Shown: positions 21,961 to 33,457 of the stretch, in pieces
Position numbering within the stretch: position 1 is the first letter of the stretch
Layout of the letters: each line of letters opens with the position of its first letter
Assembly (NCBI GenBank): GCA_900321425.1
Contig: ONWA01000029.1
Coordinates: 1 to 37,896, forward strand
Direction: 5' to 3'
From: an uncultured Prevotellaceae bacterium
GTDB taxonomy: Bacteria; Bacteroidota; Bacteroidia; Bacteroidales; Bacteroidaceae
DNA length: 37,896 bases
Made by a program: the position numbers and the translations under genes
The notes under the pieces: model-generated
The model's database searches: none
Told to the model about the DNA's origin: nothing
The model's input: the letters and a program-made list of their open reading frames with translations, nothing else

Positions 21961-24540
21961 ATGAAGAATATGAAAGTTAATAACATCATCATAGCACTGC
22001 TTTTAGTAATGTTCCCTATGATGGTCACAGCCCAAAAACTTGTGGGTAATGCCCCCGACCATGTGGCTGTAGGTGAACAGTTCCGGCTAACCTATACCGT
22101 TAACACACAGAATGTGAGCGGTTTTCGTGCGGGTAAAATCCCAGAAGGTTTGGAAGTGCTCATGGGGCCTAGCACATCGTCGCAGTCGAGTTTCCAAATG
22201 GTCAACGGACATACAAGTAGTACGTCGTCAATCACTTATACCTATATTGTCAGCGCTACGAAAAATGGTTCCTACACCATTCCTCCTGCAAAGATTACTG
22301 CTGACGGCAAGGAGATTACGTCCAATACTTTGAATATCAAGGTGAGTGGTACACCAAGCACCAACAATAATCAAGGTGGGCGACAACGCCCACAACAGAT
22401 GCGTGCGGCAGGCTCGCCTATCTCTGGCTCTGACCTGTTTATCAAGGTGAGTGCTAACAAGCATCGTGTACATGAGCAGGAGCCTGTGCTCCTCACTTAT
22501 AAGGTGTATACTCTTGTAGATTTGACCCAATTAGAAGGGAAAATGCCTGATCTGAAAGGTTTTCATACACAGGAAATTCCGTTGCCACAGCAGAAGAGTT
22601 TCAAGGTAGAGACCGTCAATGGTCGTCCCTATCGTACTGTGACGTGGAGTCAGTATGTGATGTTCCCACAGCAGACAGGAAAGTTGAAGATTCCTAGTAT
22701 CACGTTCAATGGTATGGTGGTGCAGCAGAATCGTAATATCGATCCTTTCGAGGCATTCTTCAATGGCGGTTCTGGCTATGTGGAGGTGAAAAAAGCTATT
22801 CAGGCTCCAGGCATAGAGATTCAAGTAGATCCGTTACCTACACGTCCGGCGGGTTTCTCTGGTGCTGTCGGTACTTTCAGTTTATCTGCCCAATTAGATA
22901 AAACACAGACGAAGGCCAATGATCCCGTAACACTACGCGTAGTCGTTAGCGGTGCCGGTAATATGAAATTGATGAAAGAACCTGTGGTGGATATCCCTAA
23001 GGATTTCGATAAATATGATGCAAAGATTACCGACAAGACGAAAATTTCCATTAATGGAGTAGAGGGAAATATCATCTATGACTATCTTATCGTGCCCCGT
23101 CATCAAGGGAAATTCGAGATTCCTCCTGTAACGATGACGTATTATGATGTTTCTCAAAATAAGTACCAGACATTGAAGACGGAGAGTTTTGTGCTTGACG
23201 TTGCGAAAGGGTCGGGTAGTAGTAAGATGAGTAATTATACTGGACAGGAAGATGTGCAGGCATTGAACAAAGATATCCGTCATATTCATCTGGGTAACAG
23301 TCGTCAGCATGCTATAGGCGATTTCTTCTTCGGTTCTGTGGCTTATTGGGTTACCTTAGCGGTGCTATCACTGATATTCCTTTCACTATTCATCATCTTC
23401 CGTCAGCGTGCTATCGATCATGCTAACGTAGGAAAAATGCGTGGCAAGAAAGCCAATAAAGTGGCTACCAAACGACTGAAAATAGCTCGTCGACTGATGC
23501 AGGACAACCGTCCGAGCGAATTCTATGATGAGGTACTCCGTGCTCTCTGGGGATATGTGGGTGATAAACTTAATATCCCTGTCGAGCAACTCTCTCATGA
23601 TAATATTAATCAACGATTGTCAGAACGTCAAGTTGACGAGTCAACCATTGCTTTGTTTATGGGTGCTCTCGACGAGTGTGAGTTTGAACGTTATGCACCT
23701 GGTGATCCTAAGGGTAATATGAACAAAGTATTCGAAAAAGCCATGACTGCGATAGAAAAAATTGAAGAATCGTATAAGAGCTACAAGAGTGGAAAGACGA
23801 CGAGATTAGCGATTGTATTCTTGTTGCTGATGCTTCCAATGGGCATGCATGCCGTCACAAAGGCTGAGGCTGATAGCGCCTATACCAGTGGACATTACCA
23901 GCAGGCTATCAAGGAATATCAGACGTTGTTGAAGAATGGTGTCTCCGCTGATCTCTATTACAATTTAGGTAATGCCTATTATCGTTCGGAGGAGATTACG
24001 CAAGCTATTATTGCTTATGAGCGTGCCCTGCAACTGGCTCCAGGTGATAAGGATATCCGTTTTAACTTGCAGATGGCACGCAACAAGACCATAGACAAGA
24101 TTACTCCTGAGACAGAGATGTTTTTCATTACTTGGTATCATTCTGTTGTCAATTTAATGGGTGTCGACGGATGGGCGCAAATGGCGTTGGTGTCACTGGC
24201 CATTGCGATTGTTCTTGCACTCCTCTATTTGTTTAGCGACTTGATATGGTTGCGTAAACTTGGCTTTTTTGGTGCTCTATTGCTGTTGGCAGTATTCTTT
24301 CTTTCCAACCTGTTCGCCTGGCAACAGAAAGAGGCATTTACCCATCGTCGTAGTGCTGTGATTACTGTTCCTGCAGTAGCTATTAAGAGTACACCCGCTA
24401 AAAATGGTACTGACCTATTTATCCTCCACGAAGGAACAAAAGTCACCATTACCGATAATGCAATGAAAGACTGGAAAGAGATTCGTATTGCCGATGGTAA
24501 GGAAGGTTGGATAGAAACAGAAAAGTTAGAAATGATCTAA
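21961..24540 (+). CDS. batD: BatD-BatE fusion protein
   Basis: The 859-residue envelope protein has a signal peptide (about 1-24, ending VTAQ), then BatD beta-sandwich domains to about residue 450. A transmembrane helix lies near 460-481, and a cytoplasmic helical region holds RLKIARRLMQDNRPSEFYDE. A second hydrophobic segment (about 616-632, LAIVFLLLMLPMGMHA) resembles the signal peptide of a stand-alone BatE. TPR repeats follow (about 637-715), two more helices (about 735-790), and an SH3-like domain at the C-terminus (about 797-859, KEGWIETEKLEMI at the end). BatD and BatE are separate genes in other Bacteroidetes. Start at 21961; the ATG at 21970 is an alternative. Confidence 0.9.
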   Translation: MKNMKVNNIIIALLLVMFPMMVTAQKLVGNAPDHVAVGEQFRLTYTVNTQNVSGFRAGKIPEGLEVLMGPSTSSQSSFQMVNGHTSSTSSITYTYIVSATKNGSYTIPPAKITADGKEITSNTLNIKVSGTPSTNNNQGGRQRPQQMRAAGSPISGSDLFIKVSANKHRVHEQEPVLLTYKVYTLVDLTQLEGKMPDLKGFHTQEIPLPQQKSFKVETVNGRPYRTVTWSQYVMFPQQTGKLKIPSITFNGMVVQQNRNIDPFEAFFNGGSGYVEVKKAIQAPGIEIQVDPLPTRPAGFSGAVGTFSLSAQLDKTQTKANDPVTLRVVVSGAGNMKLMKEPVVDIPKDFDKYDAKITDKTKISINGVEGNIIYDYLIVPRHQGKFEIPPVTMTYYDVSQNKYQTLKTESFVLDVAKGSGSSKMSNYTGQEDVQALNKDIRHIHLGNSRQHAIGDFFFGSVAYWVTLAVLSLIFLSLFIIFRQRAIDHANVGKMRGKKANKVATKRLKIARRLMQDNRPSEFYDEVLRALWGYVGDKLNIPVEQLSHDNINQRLSERQVDESTIALFMGALDECEFERYAPGDPKGNMNKVFEKAMTAIEKIEESYKSYKSGKTTRLAIVFLLLMLPMGMHAVTKAEADSAYTSGHYQQAIKEYQTLLKNGVSADLYYNLGNAYYRSEEITQAIIAYERALQLAPGDKDIRFNLQMARNKTIDKITPETEMFFITWYHSVVNLMGVDGWAQMALVSLAIAIVLALLYLFSDLIWLRKLGFFGALLLLAVFFLSNLFAWQQKEAFTHRRSAVITVPAVAIKSTPAKNGTDLFILHEGTKVTITDNAMKDWKEIRIADGKEGWIETEKLEMI

Positions 24541-24559
24541 AAGAGTAGGAGCGTATACG

Positions 24560-25216
24560 ATGTTTGATACCTTGATACAAATTGATAAACAATTGTTGTT
24601 GGCTGTCAACGGAGGCGATTCTCTGTTTATGGATATCCTAATAAAAATCCTGACGACAGCAACTACATGGATACCTTTCTATTTCTCCTTGCTGTATATG
24701 GTTATCCGCAATAGTCGGAATATGAAGGATGTAGGACTGGTACTGCTTTGTGCAGCCCTGTGTACGCTGATAGCAGGTGGTGTTGATGACACTATCGTAA
24801 AACCGATGATAGGGCGTTGGCGTCCCACCCATGACCCCGAAATTGGTTATCTCGTTGATGTGGTCAATGGCTATCGAAGTGGTAAGTACGGTTTCTTCTC
24901 TGCTCACGCAGCTAATACATTCAGCATCTGTGTATTCTTTTGTTTGCTTGTGCGTAATCGTATCTTTACCTCTGCTGTGGTAAGTTGGTCGTTGTTGAAT
25001 TGTTGGACGCGACTCTATCTCGGTGTTCATTTCCCTAGCGATATCTTTGTGGGGCTCTGTTGGGGTGCTCTGACAGGTATAGGCGTGTATTACTTCTATC
25101 GTTATCTGACTCGCGATACTCATCTCATGAATTATCGTCATGTAGATATTGATGTGGTGATTGGTGTCCTTGTAATGACATTAGTCTATGCTGTCTTAAA
25201 GGCGCTTATTCATTAA
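24560..25216 (+). CDS. PAP2-family membrane phosphatase
   Basis: The 218-residue inner-membrane protein has about five or six helices and the three PAP2 phosphatase motifs. K81-PMIGRW-R88-P89 is motif 1, FFSAHAANT with S114 and H116 is motif 2, and RLYLGVHFPSD with R151, H157 and D161 is motif 3. Motif 2 reads SAH rather than the usual SGH. Likely substrates are phosphatidic acid, phosphatidylglycerol phosphate or undecaprenyl pyrophosphate; the sequence does not separate these. It starts 19 bp after batD and lies 24 bp before queA, so it is probably co-transcribed with the array. Confidence 0.9.
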   Translation: MFDTLIQIDKQLLLAVNGGDSLFMDILIKILTTATTWIPFYFSLLYMVIRNSRNMKDVGLVLLCAALCTLIAGGVDDTIVKPMIGRWRPTHDPEIGYLVDVVNGYRSGKYGFFSAHAANTFSICVFFCLLVRNRIFTSAVVSWSLLNCWTRLYLGVHFPSDIFVGLCWGALTGIGVYYFYRYLTRDTHLMNYRHVDIDVVIGVLVMTLVYAVLKALIH

Positions 25217-25240
25217 CCATTTGATAATTTGCTCAAGACC

Positions 25241-26500
25241 ATGAATCCCAAAGAAATTCGTATAAGTGATTATAATTATCCGCTCCCAGACGATCGGATA
25301 GCGAAATTTCCTATTGCACAGCGTGACCATTCCAAATTGTTGATTTATCGTCATGGAAGTGTGTCGGAGGATGTATTCTATCATCTTCCGCAATACCTTC
25401 CTAAGGGTGAACTGATGATTTTCAATAACACTCGTGTCATTCAGGCCCGTATGCATTTCCGCAAAGTCAATGCTAATGGTGAACATATGGGTGCTCTCAT
25501 TGAGGTCTTTCTCTTGGAACCAGCTGCACCGGCAGACTACGAACAGATGTTCCAATGCAATGAGCAATGTGCGTGGTATTGTATGGTGGGTAACCTAAAG
25601 AAGTGGAAAGAAGGAAAGCTCACTCGTCATATTGATACTCCACAGGGCCGTCTTGTGGTGGAGGCCCATCGAGGTGATATCCACGGTACATCCCATCGTG
25701 TGGACTTTCGATGGTATTGGGCCGACGTATCCTCAATAGTTCCCCGCCTTTCGTTTGCGGAACTCCTTGATTTGATGGGAGAACTCCCCATTCCTCCATA
25801 TCTCAATCGTGATACAGAAGAGAGTGATAAGACGACCTACCAGACCGTTTATTCTAAGATAAAAGGAAGTGTGGCGGCTCCTACCGCAGGTCTTCACTTT
25901 ACCAATCAGGTACTAGAAGCCCTTGATGAGAGAGGTATCGAGCGTGAGGAATTGACGCTCCATGTAGGTGCAGGTACCTTCAAACCAGTAAAATGCGAAC
26001 AGATAGCAGGACATGAAATGCATACCGAGTATATTAGTGTTCGTCGCGATACTATAGAGAAACTAATCCGTCATGAGGGTAGGGCTATTGCTGTAGGAAC
26101 CACAAGCGTGCGAACGTTGGAGAGTTTATATTATATGGGACTAAAACTGTATGTTCATCCCGATCTCAATGAGGACCAGTTACATGTCAATCAGTGGGAA
26201 CCTTACCATCAGGGCGATACTCCACAACTGACTGCTTTGGAGAGTCTGCAATGTATTGCCCAGTGGATGGATCGCCATGATTTGCATGTGCTTCATTCCA
26301 GTACTCAGATTATCATTGCTCCCGGTTACGACTATAAGATTGTAAAGATGCTGGTCACCAACTTCCACCAACCTCAGTCAACTCTATTATTATTGGTGAG
26401 CGCATTTGTTAAAGGCGATTGGCATCAAATATATGACTATGCGTTGAACCACGATTTCCGTTTCCTGAGTTATGGTGACTCATCTTTATTGATTCCTTAA
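25241..26500 (+). CDS. queA: S-adenosylmethionine:tRNA ribosyltransferase-isomerase
   Basis: The 419-residue QueA transfers the ribosyl part of SAM to 7-aminomethyl-7-deazaguanine in tRNA, making epoxyqueuosine. Motifs include GSVAAPTAGLHFT, LTLHVGAGTFKPV, EYISVRRDTIE, AIAVGTTSVRTLESL and TNFHQPQSTLLLLVSAFV. The protein is longer than E. coli QueA (356 residues), with extra sequence near residues 90-160 typical of Bacteroidetes. The ATG at 25241 gives the expected start MNPKEIRISDYNYPLP; a TTG four codons upstream is less likely. It is the last gene of the array; no clear terminator follows it before the tRNA promoter. Confidence 0.95.
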   Translation: MNPKEIRISDYNYPLPDDRIAKFPIAQRDHSKLLIYRHGSVSEDVFYHLPQYLPKGELMIFNNTRVIQARMHFRKVNANGEHMGALIEVFLLEPAAPADYEQMFQCNEQCAWYCMVGNLKKWKEGKLTRHIDTPQGRLVVEAHRGDIHGTSHRVDFRWYWADVSSIVPRLSFAELLDLMGELPIPPYLNRDTEESDKTTYQTVYSKIKGSVAAPTAGLHFTNQVLEALDERGIEREELTLHVGAGTFKPVKCEQIAGHEMHTEYISVRRDTIEKLIRHEGRAIAVGTTSVRTLESLYYMGLKLYVHPDLNEDQLHVNQWEPYHQGDTPQLTALESLQCIAQWMDRHDLHVLHSSTQIIIAPGYDYKIVKMLVTNFHQPQSTLLLLVSAFVKGDWHQIYDYALNHDFRFLSYGDSSLLIP

Positions 26501-26571
26501 CCTCAAAAACGGTATAGAAAAAGGTAAATCTTGCAGAAAATAATAAAAAGTTGAAAAAATCTCCGAAAATT

Positions 26572-26603
26572 TTTGGCTGTTAAAGAAAAAGTATGTACCT
26601 TTG
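26572..26603 (+). promoter_or_regulatory. Promoter of the tRNA-Arg gene
   Basis: TTTG (26572-26575), a 20-bp spacer and TACCTTTG (26596-26603) match the Bacteroidetes consensus exactly. The tRNA begins 21 bp after the -7 element. Confidence 0.85.
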
Positions 26604-26624
26604 CAACCGCAAAACAAGAAGGAA

Positions 26625-26698
26625 GGCTCCCTAGCTCAACTGAATAGAGCATCTGACTACGGATCAGAAGGTTGTGGGTTTGAATCCCGCGGGAGTCA
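26625..26698 (+). tRNA. tRNA-Arg, anticodon ACG
   Basis: The 74-nt cloverleaf has acceptor stem GGCTCCC/GGGAGTC (one G-T pair) and a D arm GCTC...GAGC. The anticodon stem TCTGA/TCAGA encloses the loop CTACGGA, and the T arm is GTGGG-TTTGAAT-CCCGC. The anticodon ACG is at 26659-26661; A34 would be deaminated to inosine to read CGU, CGC and CGA. The 3' CCA is not encoded (A discriminator, then CAAAG). Confidence 0.93.
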
Positions 26699-26703
26699 CA
26701 AAG

Positions 26704-26736
26704 GAGAATCAAGATAAAACTTGGTTCTCTTTTTTT
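26704..26736 (+). terminator. Rho-independent terminator of tRNA-Arg
   Basis: A 10-bp stem GAGAATCAAG / CTTGGTTCTC (one G-U pair) with a 6-nt loop is followed by seven Ts. It lies 5 bp after the tRNA. Confidence 0.88.
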
Positions 26737-26823
26737 ATGTTAGAATATGCCTGGAATGGTAGTTGATGGTTTTGCTTTAACTCACATTAACATCGTGAAT
26801 ACATATACATGGTAATTTTTTGC

Positions 26824-26831
26824 TACCTTTG
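26824..26831 (+). promoter_or_regulatory. -7 element of the dipeptidase gene
   Basis: TACCTTTG lies 25 bp before the ATG at 26857. It rules out the in-frame ATG at 26809 as the start. No TTTG is at the usual distance. Confidence 0.55.
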
Positions 26832-26856
26832 CAAATACTTATATAGAAGAGAATTT

Positions 26857-27675
26857 ATGAACTTAATCAATCAGAATATGAAGAGAATGAAAAGATGGAT
26901 TTTTGCCGTCATGCTTGTTAGTATTAGCGGTACATACATGTTGTCGGGTTGCAGTGACTCAGCTTGCCAAACGACAGAACCCGTTAGTCCGACTGAGGAC
27001 AATAGTCAGTTTGTAACACTGACGGATGTTGTTCCCGATGCTATTCTTGAAATACGCTACTATGGAACTTATAATTTTGTAGGAGAGCGTATTGACGGAT
27101 ATGAGGAGCCAACGGCACTATTGACGAAACAAGCTGCAGAAGCACTTAAAGCCGTGAGCGATGATGTACGTTCACAGGGATATCGTCTGAAAATTTATGA
27201 TGCCTATCGTCCCCAAAAAGGAGTTGATCACTTTGTTCGCTGGGCTGAAGACCTTCAGGCAACAGAGATGAAACCTTATTTTTATCCCGATTTGGACAAG
27301 AGTGTGTTATTTGAACAGGAATATATTTATGAGCGGAGCGGACACACACGAGGCTCTACCGTCGATCTGACTTTGTTTGACATGAAAACTGAGAAAGAGG
27401 TTGATATGGGGGGAACTTTCGATTGGTTCGGTCCTGAGAGCCATCCGGACTTCTGTGGTAATCCGGAAACAGGTGAGTATACTGGTGATAACACAAAAAG
27501 TCCTACTGGGCGTAGTATAACTGCTGAACAGTTTGCCAATCGTATGATTTTGCGTCGTGCAATGCTGACTCATGGTTTTATGCCCCTCAGTTCTGAGTGG
27601 TGGCACTTTACTTTGAAGAACGAACCGTTCCCAGACACATATTTCACTTTTCCTGTGAAACAGAAAAAACAATAA
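26857..27675 (+). CDS. D-alanyl-D-alanine dipeptidase (VanX-like, M15D), lipoprotein
   Basis: This 272-residue zinc dipeptidase is related to VanX and DdpX and would hydrolyse D-Ala-D-Ala or similar wall dipeptides. The motif SGHTRGSTVDLTL supplies zinc ligands H163 and D170. EWWHF supplies catalytic E247 and ligand H250, and AYRP (R118) is the transition-state arginine. A lipoprotein leader ends at Cys32 (MLSGC), so it sits on the envelope side, unlike cytoplasmic VanX. No vanH or vanA ligase gene is nearby, so recycling or remodelling of wall peptides is more likely than glycopeptide resistance. A shorter start at 26878 is also possible. Confidence 0.92.
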   Translation: MNLINQNMKRMKRWIFAVMLVSISGTYMLSGCSDSACQTTEPVSPTEDNSQFVTLTDVVPDAILEIRYYGTYNFVGERIDGYEEPTALLTKQAAEALKAVSDDVRSQGYRLKIYDAYRPQKGVDHFVRWAEDLQATEMKPYFYPDLDKSVLFEQEYIYERSGHTRGSTVDLTLFDMKTEKEVDMGGTFDWFGPESHPDFCGNPETGEYTGDNTKSPTGRSITAEQFANRMILRRAMLTHGFMPLSSEWWHFTLKNEPFPDTYFTFPVKQKKQ

Positions 27676-27794
27676 ATGGATGCTGGGCGGTTGCGAGGGT
27701 TCTCATCCCTGTTGTGATAGCTGTTAATAAGTGAATAATATGGGTTGTTTAGATTTTTTATAAATAAAAAGAGCCTTGTTTCATTAATTTATTG

Positions 27795-27802
27795 TACTTT
27801 TG
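27795..27802 (+). promoter_or_regulatory. -7 element of the fur-purA-hisS run
   Basis: TACTTTTG fits the consensus and lies 23 bp before the ATG at 27826. It excludes the longer frame that begins at 27745. A TTG occurs upstream but at only 16 bp spacing. Confidence 0.55.
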
Positions 27803-27825
27803 TGCGGACTTACGACAAAATAAGC

Positions 27826-30954
<3,129 letters not shown>

Positions 30955-30971
30955 TTCAAAAACATTCAGAC

Positions 30972-31973
30972 ATGAAACATCATCAAATTATATTCTCCCT
31001 TTTTGCAGCCCTTCTCGTGCTGACTTCCTTCCAACGGGAGAAGGTGACCACTATCTTTATGATTGGCGATTCTACGATGGCCAATAAGGATATCTCCAAA
31101 GGTCAGAAAGAGAGAGGGTGGGGAATGGCCCTTCAATGTTATTTCGACGATCGTATTCGTATTGACAATCATGCAGTCAACGGACGATCCTCACGTAGTT
31201 TCATTAATGAGAAGCGTTGGGAGAAAGTGTTGTCACTCATCAAACCTGGTGACTATGTCATTATCCAGTTTGGCCATAATGATGAGAAAAAAGGCGAAGA
31301 CCGTCATACTGATCCAGGTTCAACGTTTGATTACAATCTGGCGAAGTTTGTTCGCGAGACCCGTGAGAAAGGTGGAATTCCTATTCTGATGAATGCTGTG
31401 GTGCGTCGAAACTTTGCTAAGAAAGAGGTTAAGAATGATGATGACGAGGCCTTGCGCAAGACAACCTTTGCTGATGGTGCTAAAACGGTAGAGGGAGATC
31501 AACTCAAGGATACGCATGGCCTTTATGCGGTAGCTCCGCGTGATGTTGCTAAGCGAATGAATGTATTTTTCGTGGATGCCAATAAGATAACACACGAGCT
31601 TGAACAAAGTCTTGGCGTGGAGGAGTCGAAGAAGTTGCATATGTGGTTCAGACCTGGTGAAGAACCATCTGTTCCTGATGGTCGACAGGACAATACCCAC
31701 TATAATGTATATGGTGCGCATGTGGTTGCCAAACTATTGGCAGACGCCATCTGCGAGGAAGTCCCTGTGTTGGCTAGTTATCGTGTTGAATATGACTATG
31801 CTGTCGATGCTAAAGGCAGAGGTGACTTCATGGATATCACATCAGCTATTCATGCTGTCAATTCTCAGAAAGAGGTTACCATCCAGGTGTTGGGAGGTGA
31901 ATGGGAAAAGCCTCAGTTACCCAAGAAGAGCCGTATCCGCTTTGTTCTCAGAGAAGGTGCTTCGTGGAAATAA
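30972..31973 (+). CDS. SGNH/GDSL esterase (rhamnogalacturonan acetylesterase type) with truncated pectinesterase-like tail
   Basis: The 333-residue exported esterase has a signal-like N-terminus (about 1-20). SGNH blocks follow: MIGDST with catalytic S34, NGRSSRSF (70-77), GHND (101-104), and DNTHYN with D240 and H243. This is the CE12-like rhamnogalacturonan acetylesterase pattern, which removes acetyl groups from pectin. After a short linker, residues 271-333 (DYAVDAKGRGDFMDITSAIH onward) match only the first strands of a CE8 pectin methylesterase. The protein then ends, so that second domain lacks its catalytic residues. It lies 17 bp after hisS and before a flippase gene. Confidence 0.85.
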   Translation: MKHHQIIFSLFAALLVLTSFQREKVTTIFMIGDSTMANKDISKGQKERGWGMALQCYFDDRIRIDNHAVNGRSSRSFINEKRWEKVLSLIKPGDYVIIQFGHNDEKKGEDRHTDPGSTFDYNLAKFVRETREKGGIPILMNAVVRRNFAKKEVKNDDDEALRKTTFADGAKTVEGDQLKDTHGLYAVAPRDVAKRMNVFFVDANKITHELEQSLGVEESKKLHMWFRPGEEPSVPDGRQDNTHYNVYGAHVVAKLLADAICEEVPVLASYRVEYDYAVDAKGRGDFMDITSAIHAVNSQKEVTIQVLGGEWEKPQLPKKSRIRFVLREGASWK

Positions 31974-32000
31974 CCCTCATCAATTCATTTCTTGATTGCC

Positions 32001-33455
32001 GTGAAAGACCAACGTAGGGATAGTTACGCTCACGTATTAAAATATACAAGTATCTTCGGAAGCATACAAGGCTTGAGCATTTTCTTAAGTCTTGTGCGCA
32101 CGAAGGTGTTGGCTGTCCTGTTAGGTCCTCTGGGAATGGGATATGTCTCCCTCTTTAACTCGGCCCTGAACTTCATCTCACAGGCCACCGGTTTAGGACT
32201 GTCGATGAGTGCTGTCAAAACGTTGTCGGAAGTATTTGAGCAAGGCGATAAAGAGCATATCAGCTATTATGTTAATGTGATTCGTTACTGGTCGATGTTG
32301 ACCGCTGTATTAGGCGTGCTGGTATGTGTGATGTTAGGTCCGTTTCTTGGACATTACACTTTCAGTTGGGGAAACCATACCTTGCACTTCATACTTTTAG
32401 CGCCTGCTGTAGCGATGATGGCCATCACTTGTGGAGAGGTCGTGATTCTTAAGAGTGTCCAACAATTGCGTCAGTTGGCTGTCGCGCAAGTCTATGCAGC
32501 TGTCTGTGGAGTTGTCATCTCCATCCCTGTCTATTATATCTGGGAATTGAAAGGTATCATCCCTGTGATCATATTGATGGCTATGGCGCAGATGGTGTTG
32601 ATATTGTATTTTTCAATGCGCTTATTCCCGTATCGTCTTCAGGAAAGTAGTACGATGTTCCATGAAGGATTGGGAATGGTGCGTTTAGGACTGGCTTTCA
32701 CCATAGCTGCGGCCATCAGTTCTGGAGCGGAGATGTTAATCCGTTCTTACCTGAACGTGATTGCCAATATGGACGAGGTGGGTTTGTACAATGCCATCTA
32801 TATGATGATTATCACCTATGCTGGGATGGTATTTACTGCGATGGAAACTGACTATTATCCGCGTCTCTCTGCAGTGAATAAGGATGTGGTGGAGTCCAAT
32901 CGTGTTGTCAATATCCAGATGGAGGTGTCTATTTTGTTGATTTCACCGATGCTGGTGGGCATGATGATTTTCCTGCCGATAATGATTCCATTGCTTTTCA
33001 GTTCAAAGTTCCAACCTATTGTGCCGATTACGCAATTGGCCTTGATGGCGATGTTTCTGAAGGCTGTAACTCTTCCCGTTGCCTATCTCTCGCTGGCAAA
33101 AGGACGCTCGCGTTCATTCCTGTTCTTGGAAACGGTTTATTGGATATTCTTCGTCATTGTCTTTATCGTTTGTTACCATATCTGGGGATTGTTCGGTACA
33201 GGTGTTGCCATCGTCGCAGCCCATATCTTCGACCTCATCATGATTCATGCCTATGCTTATTCTTTCTATAGCTATCGCATCACTTCTCAAGTGGTCAGTA
33301 TTTCGACCATATTGATAGGACTGGGACTGGTGGCTTATCTGGTCACCATCTGGAGTCCAACCCCGTTTGTTTACTGGTCATGCGGTATCTTGATCTTGCT
33401 ACTCTGTACTGGTTATTCTGTTCTATCCATGCGGAAGAAACTATCTGCTCATTAA
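32001..33455 (+). CDS. Polysaccharide flippase (Wzx/MATE-like)
   Basis: The 484-residue integral membrane protein has about 12 helices and belongs to the polysaccharide biosynthesis/O-antigen flippase group. TSIFGSIQGLSIFLSLVRTK at the start is the usual first-helix region with the conserved R-T-K. LGPLGMGYVSLFNS and GLGLSMSAVKTL follow. It probably moves a lipid-linked sugar unit across the inner membrane. No glycosyltransferases are next to it. The start is uncertain: GTG at 32001 is chosen; TTG at 31992 would add three residues. It ends 2 bp before the stop of the convergent porin. Confidence 0.88.
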   Translation: MKDQRRDSYAHVLKYTSIFGSIQGLSIFLSLVRTKVLAVLLGPLGMGYVSLFNSALNFISQATGLGLSMSAVKTLSEVFEQGDKEHISYYVNVIRYWSMLTAVLGVLVCVMLGPFLGHYTFSWGNHTLHFILLAPAVAMMAITCGEVVILKSVQQLRQLAVAQVYAAVCGVVISIPVYYIWELKGIIPVIILMAMAQMVLILYFSMRLFPYRLQESSTMFHEGLGMVRLGLAFTIAAAISSGAEMLIRSYLNVIANMDEVGLYNAIYMMIITYAGMVFTAMETDYYPRLSAVNKDVVESNRVVNIQMEVSILLISPMLVGMMIFLPIMIPLLFSSKFQPIVPITQLALMAMFLKAVTLPVAYLSLAKGRSRSFLFLETVYWIFFVIVFIVCYHIWGLFGTGVAIVAAHIFDLIMIHAYAYSFYSYRITSQVVSISTILIGLGLVAYLVTIWSPTPFVYWSCGILILLLCTGYSVLSMRKKLSAH

Positions 33456-33457
33456 TC

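Noticed and set aside
23791-23870. A separate batE gene starting inside batD
   Set aside because: No suitable start codon or ribosome site precedes the internal hydrophobic segment, and the frame is continuous with batD.
26857-27675. Glycopeptide resistance gene cluster
   Set aside because: Only a VanX-like enzyme is present; no VanH-, VanA- or VanRS-like genes lie around it and it has an export leader.
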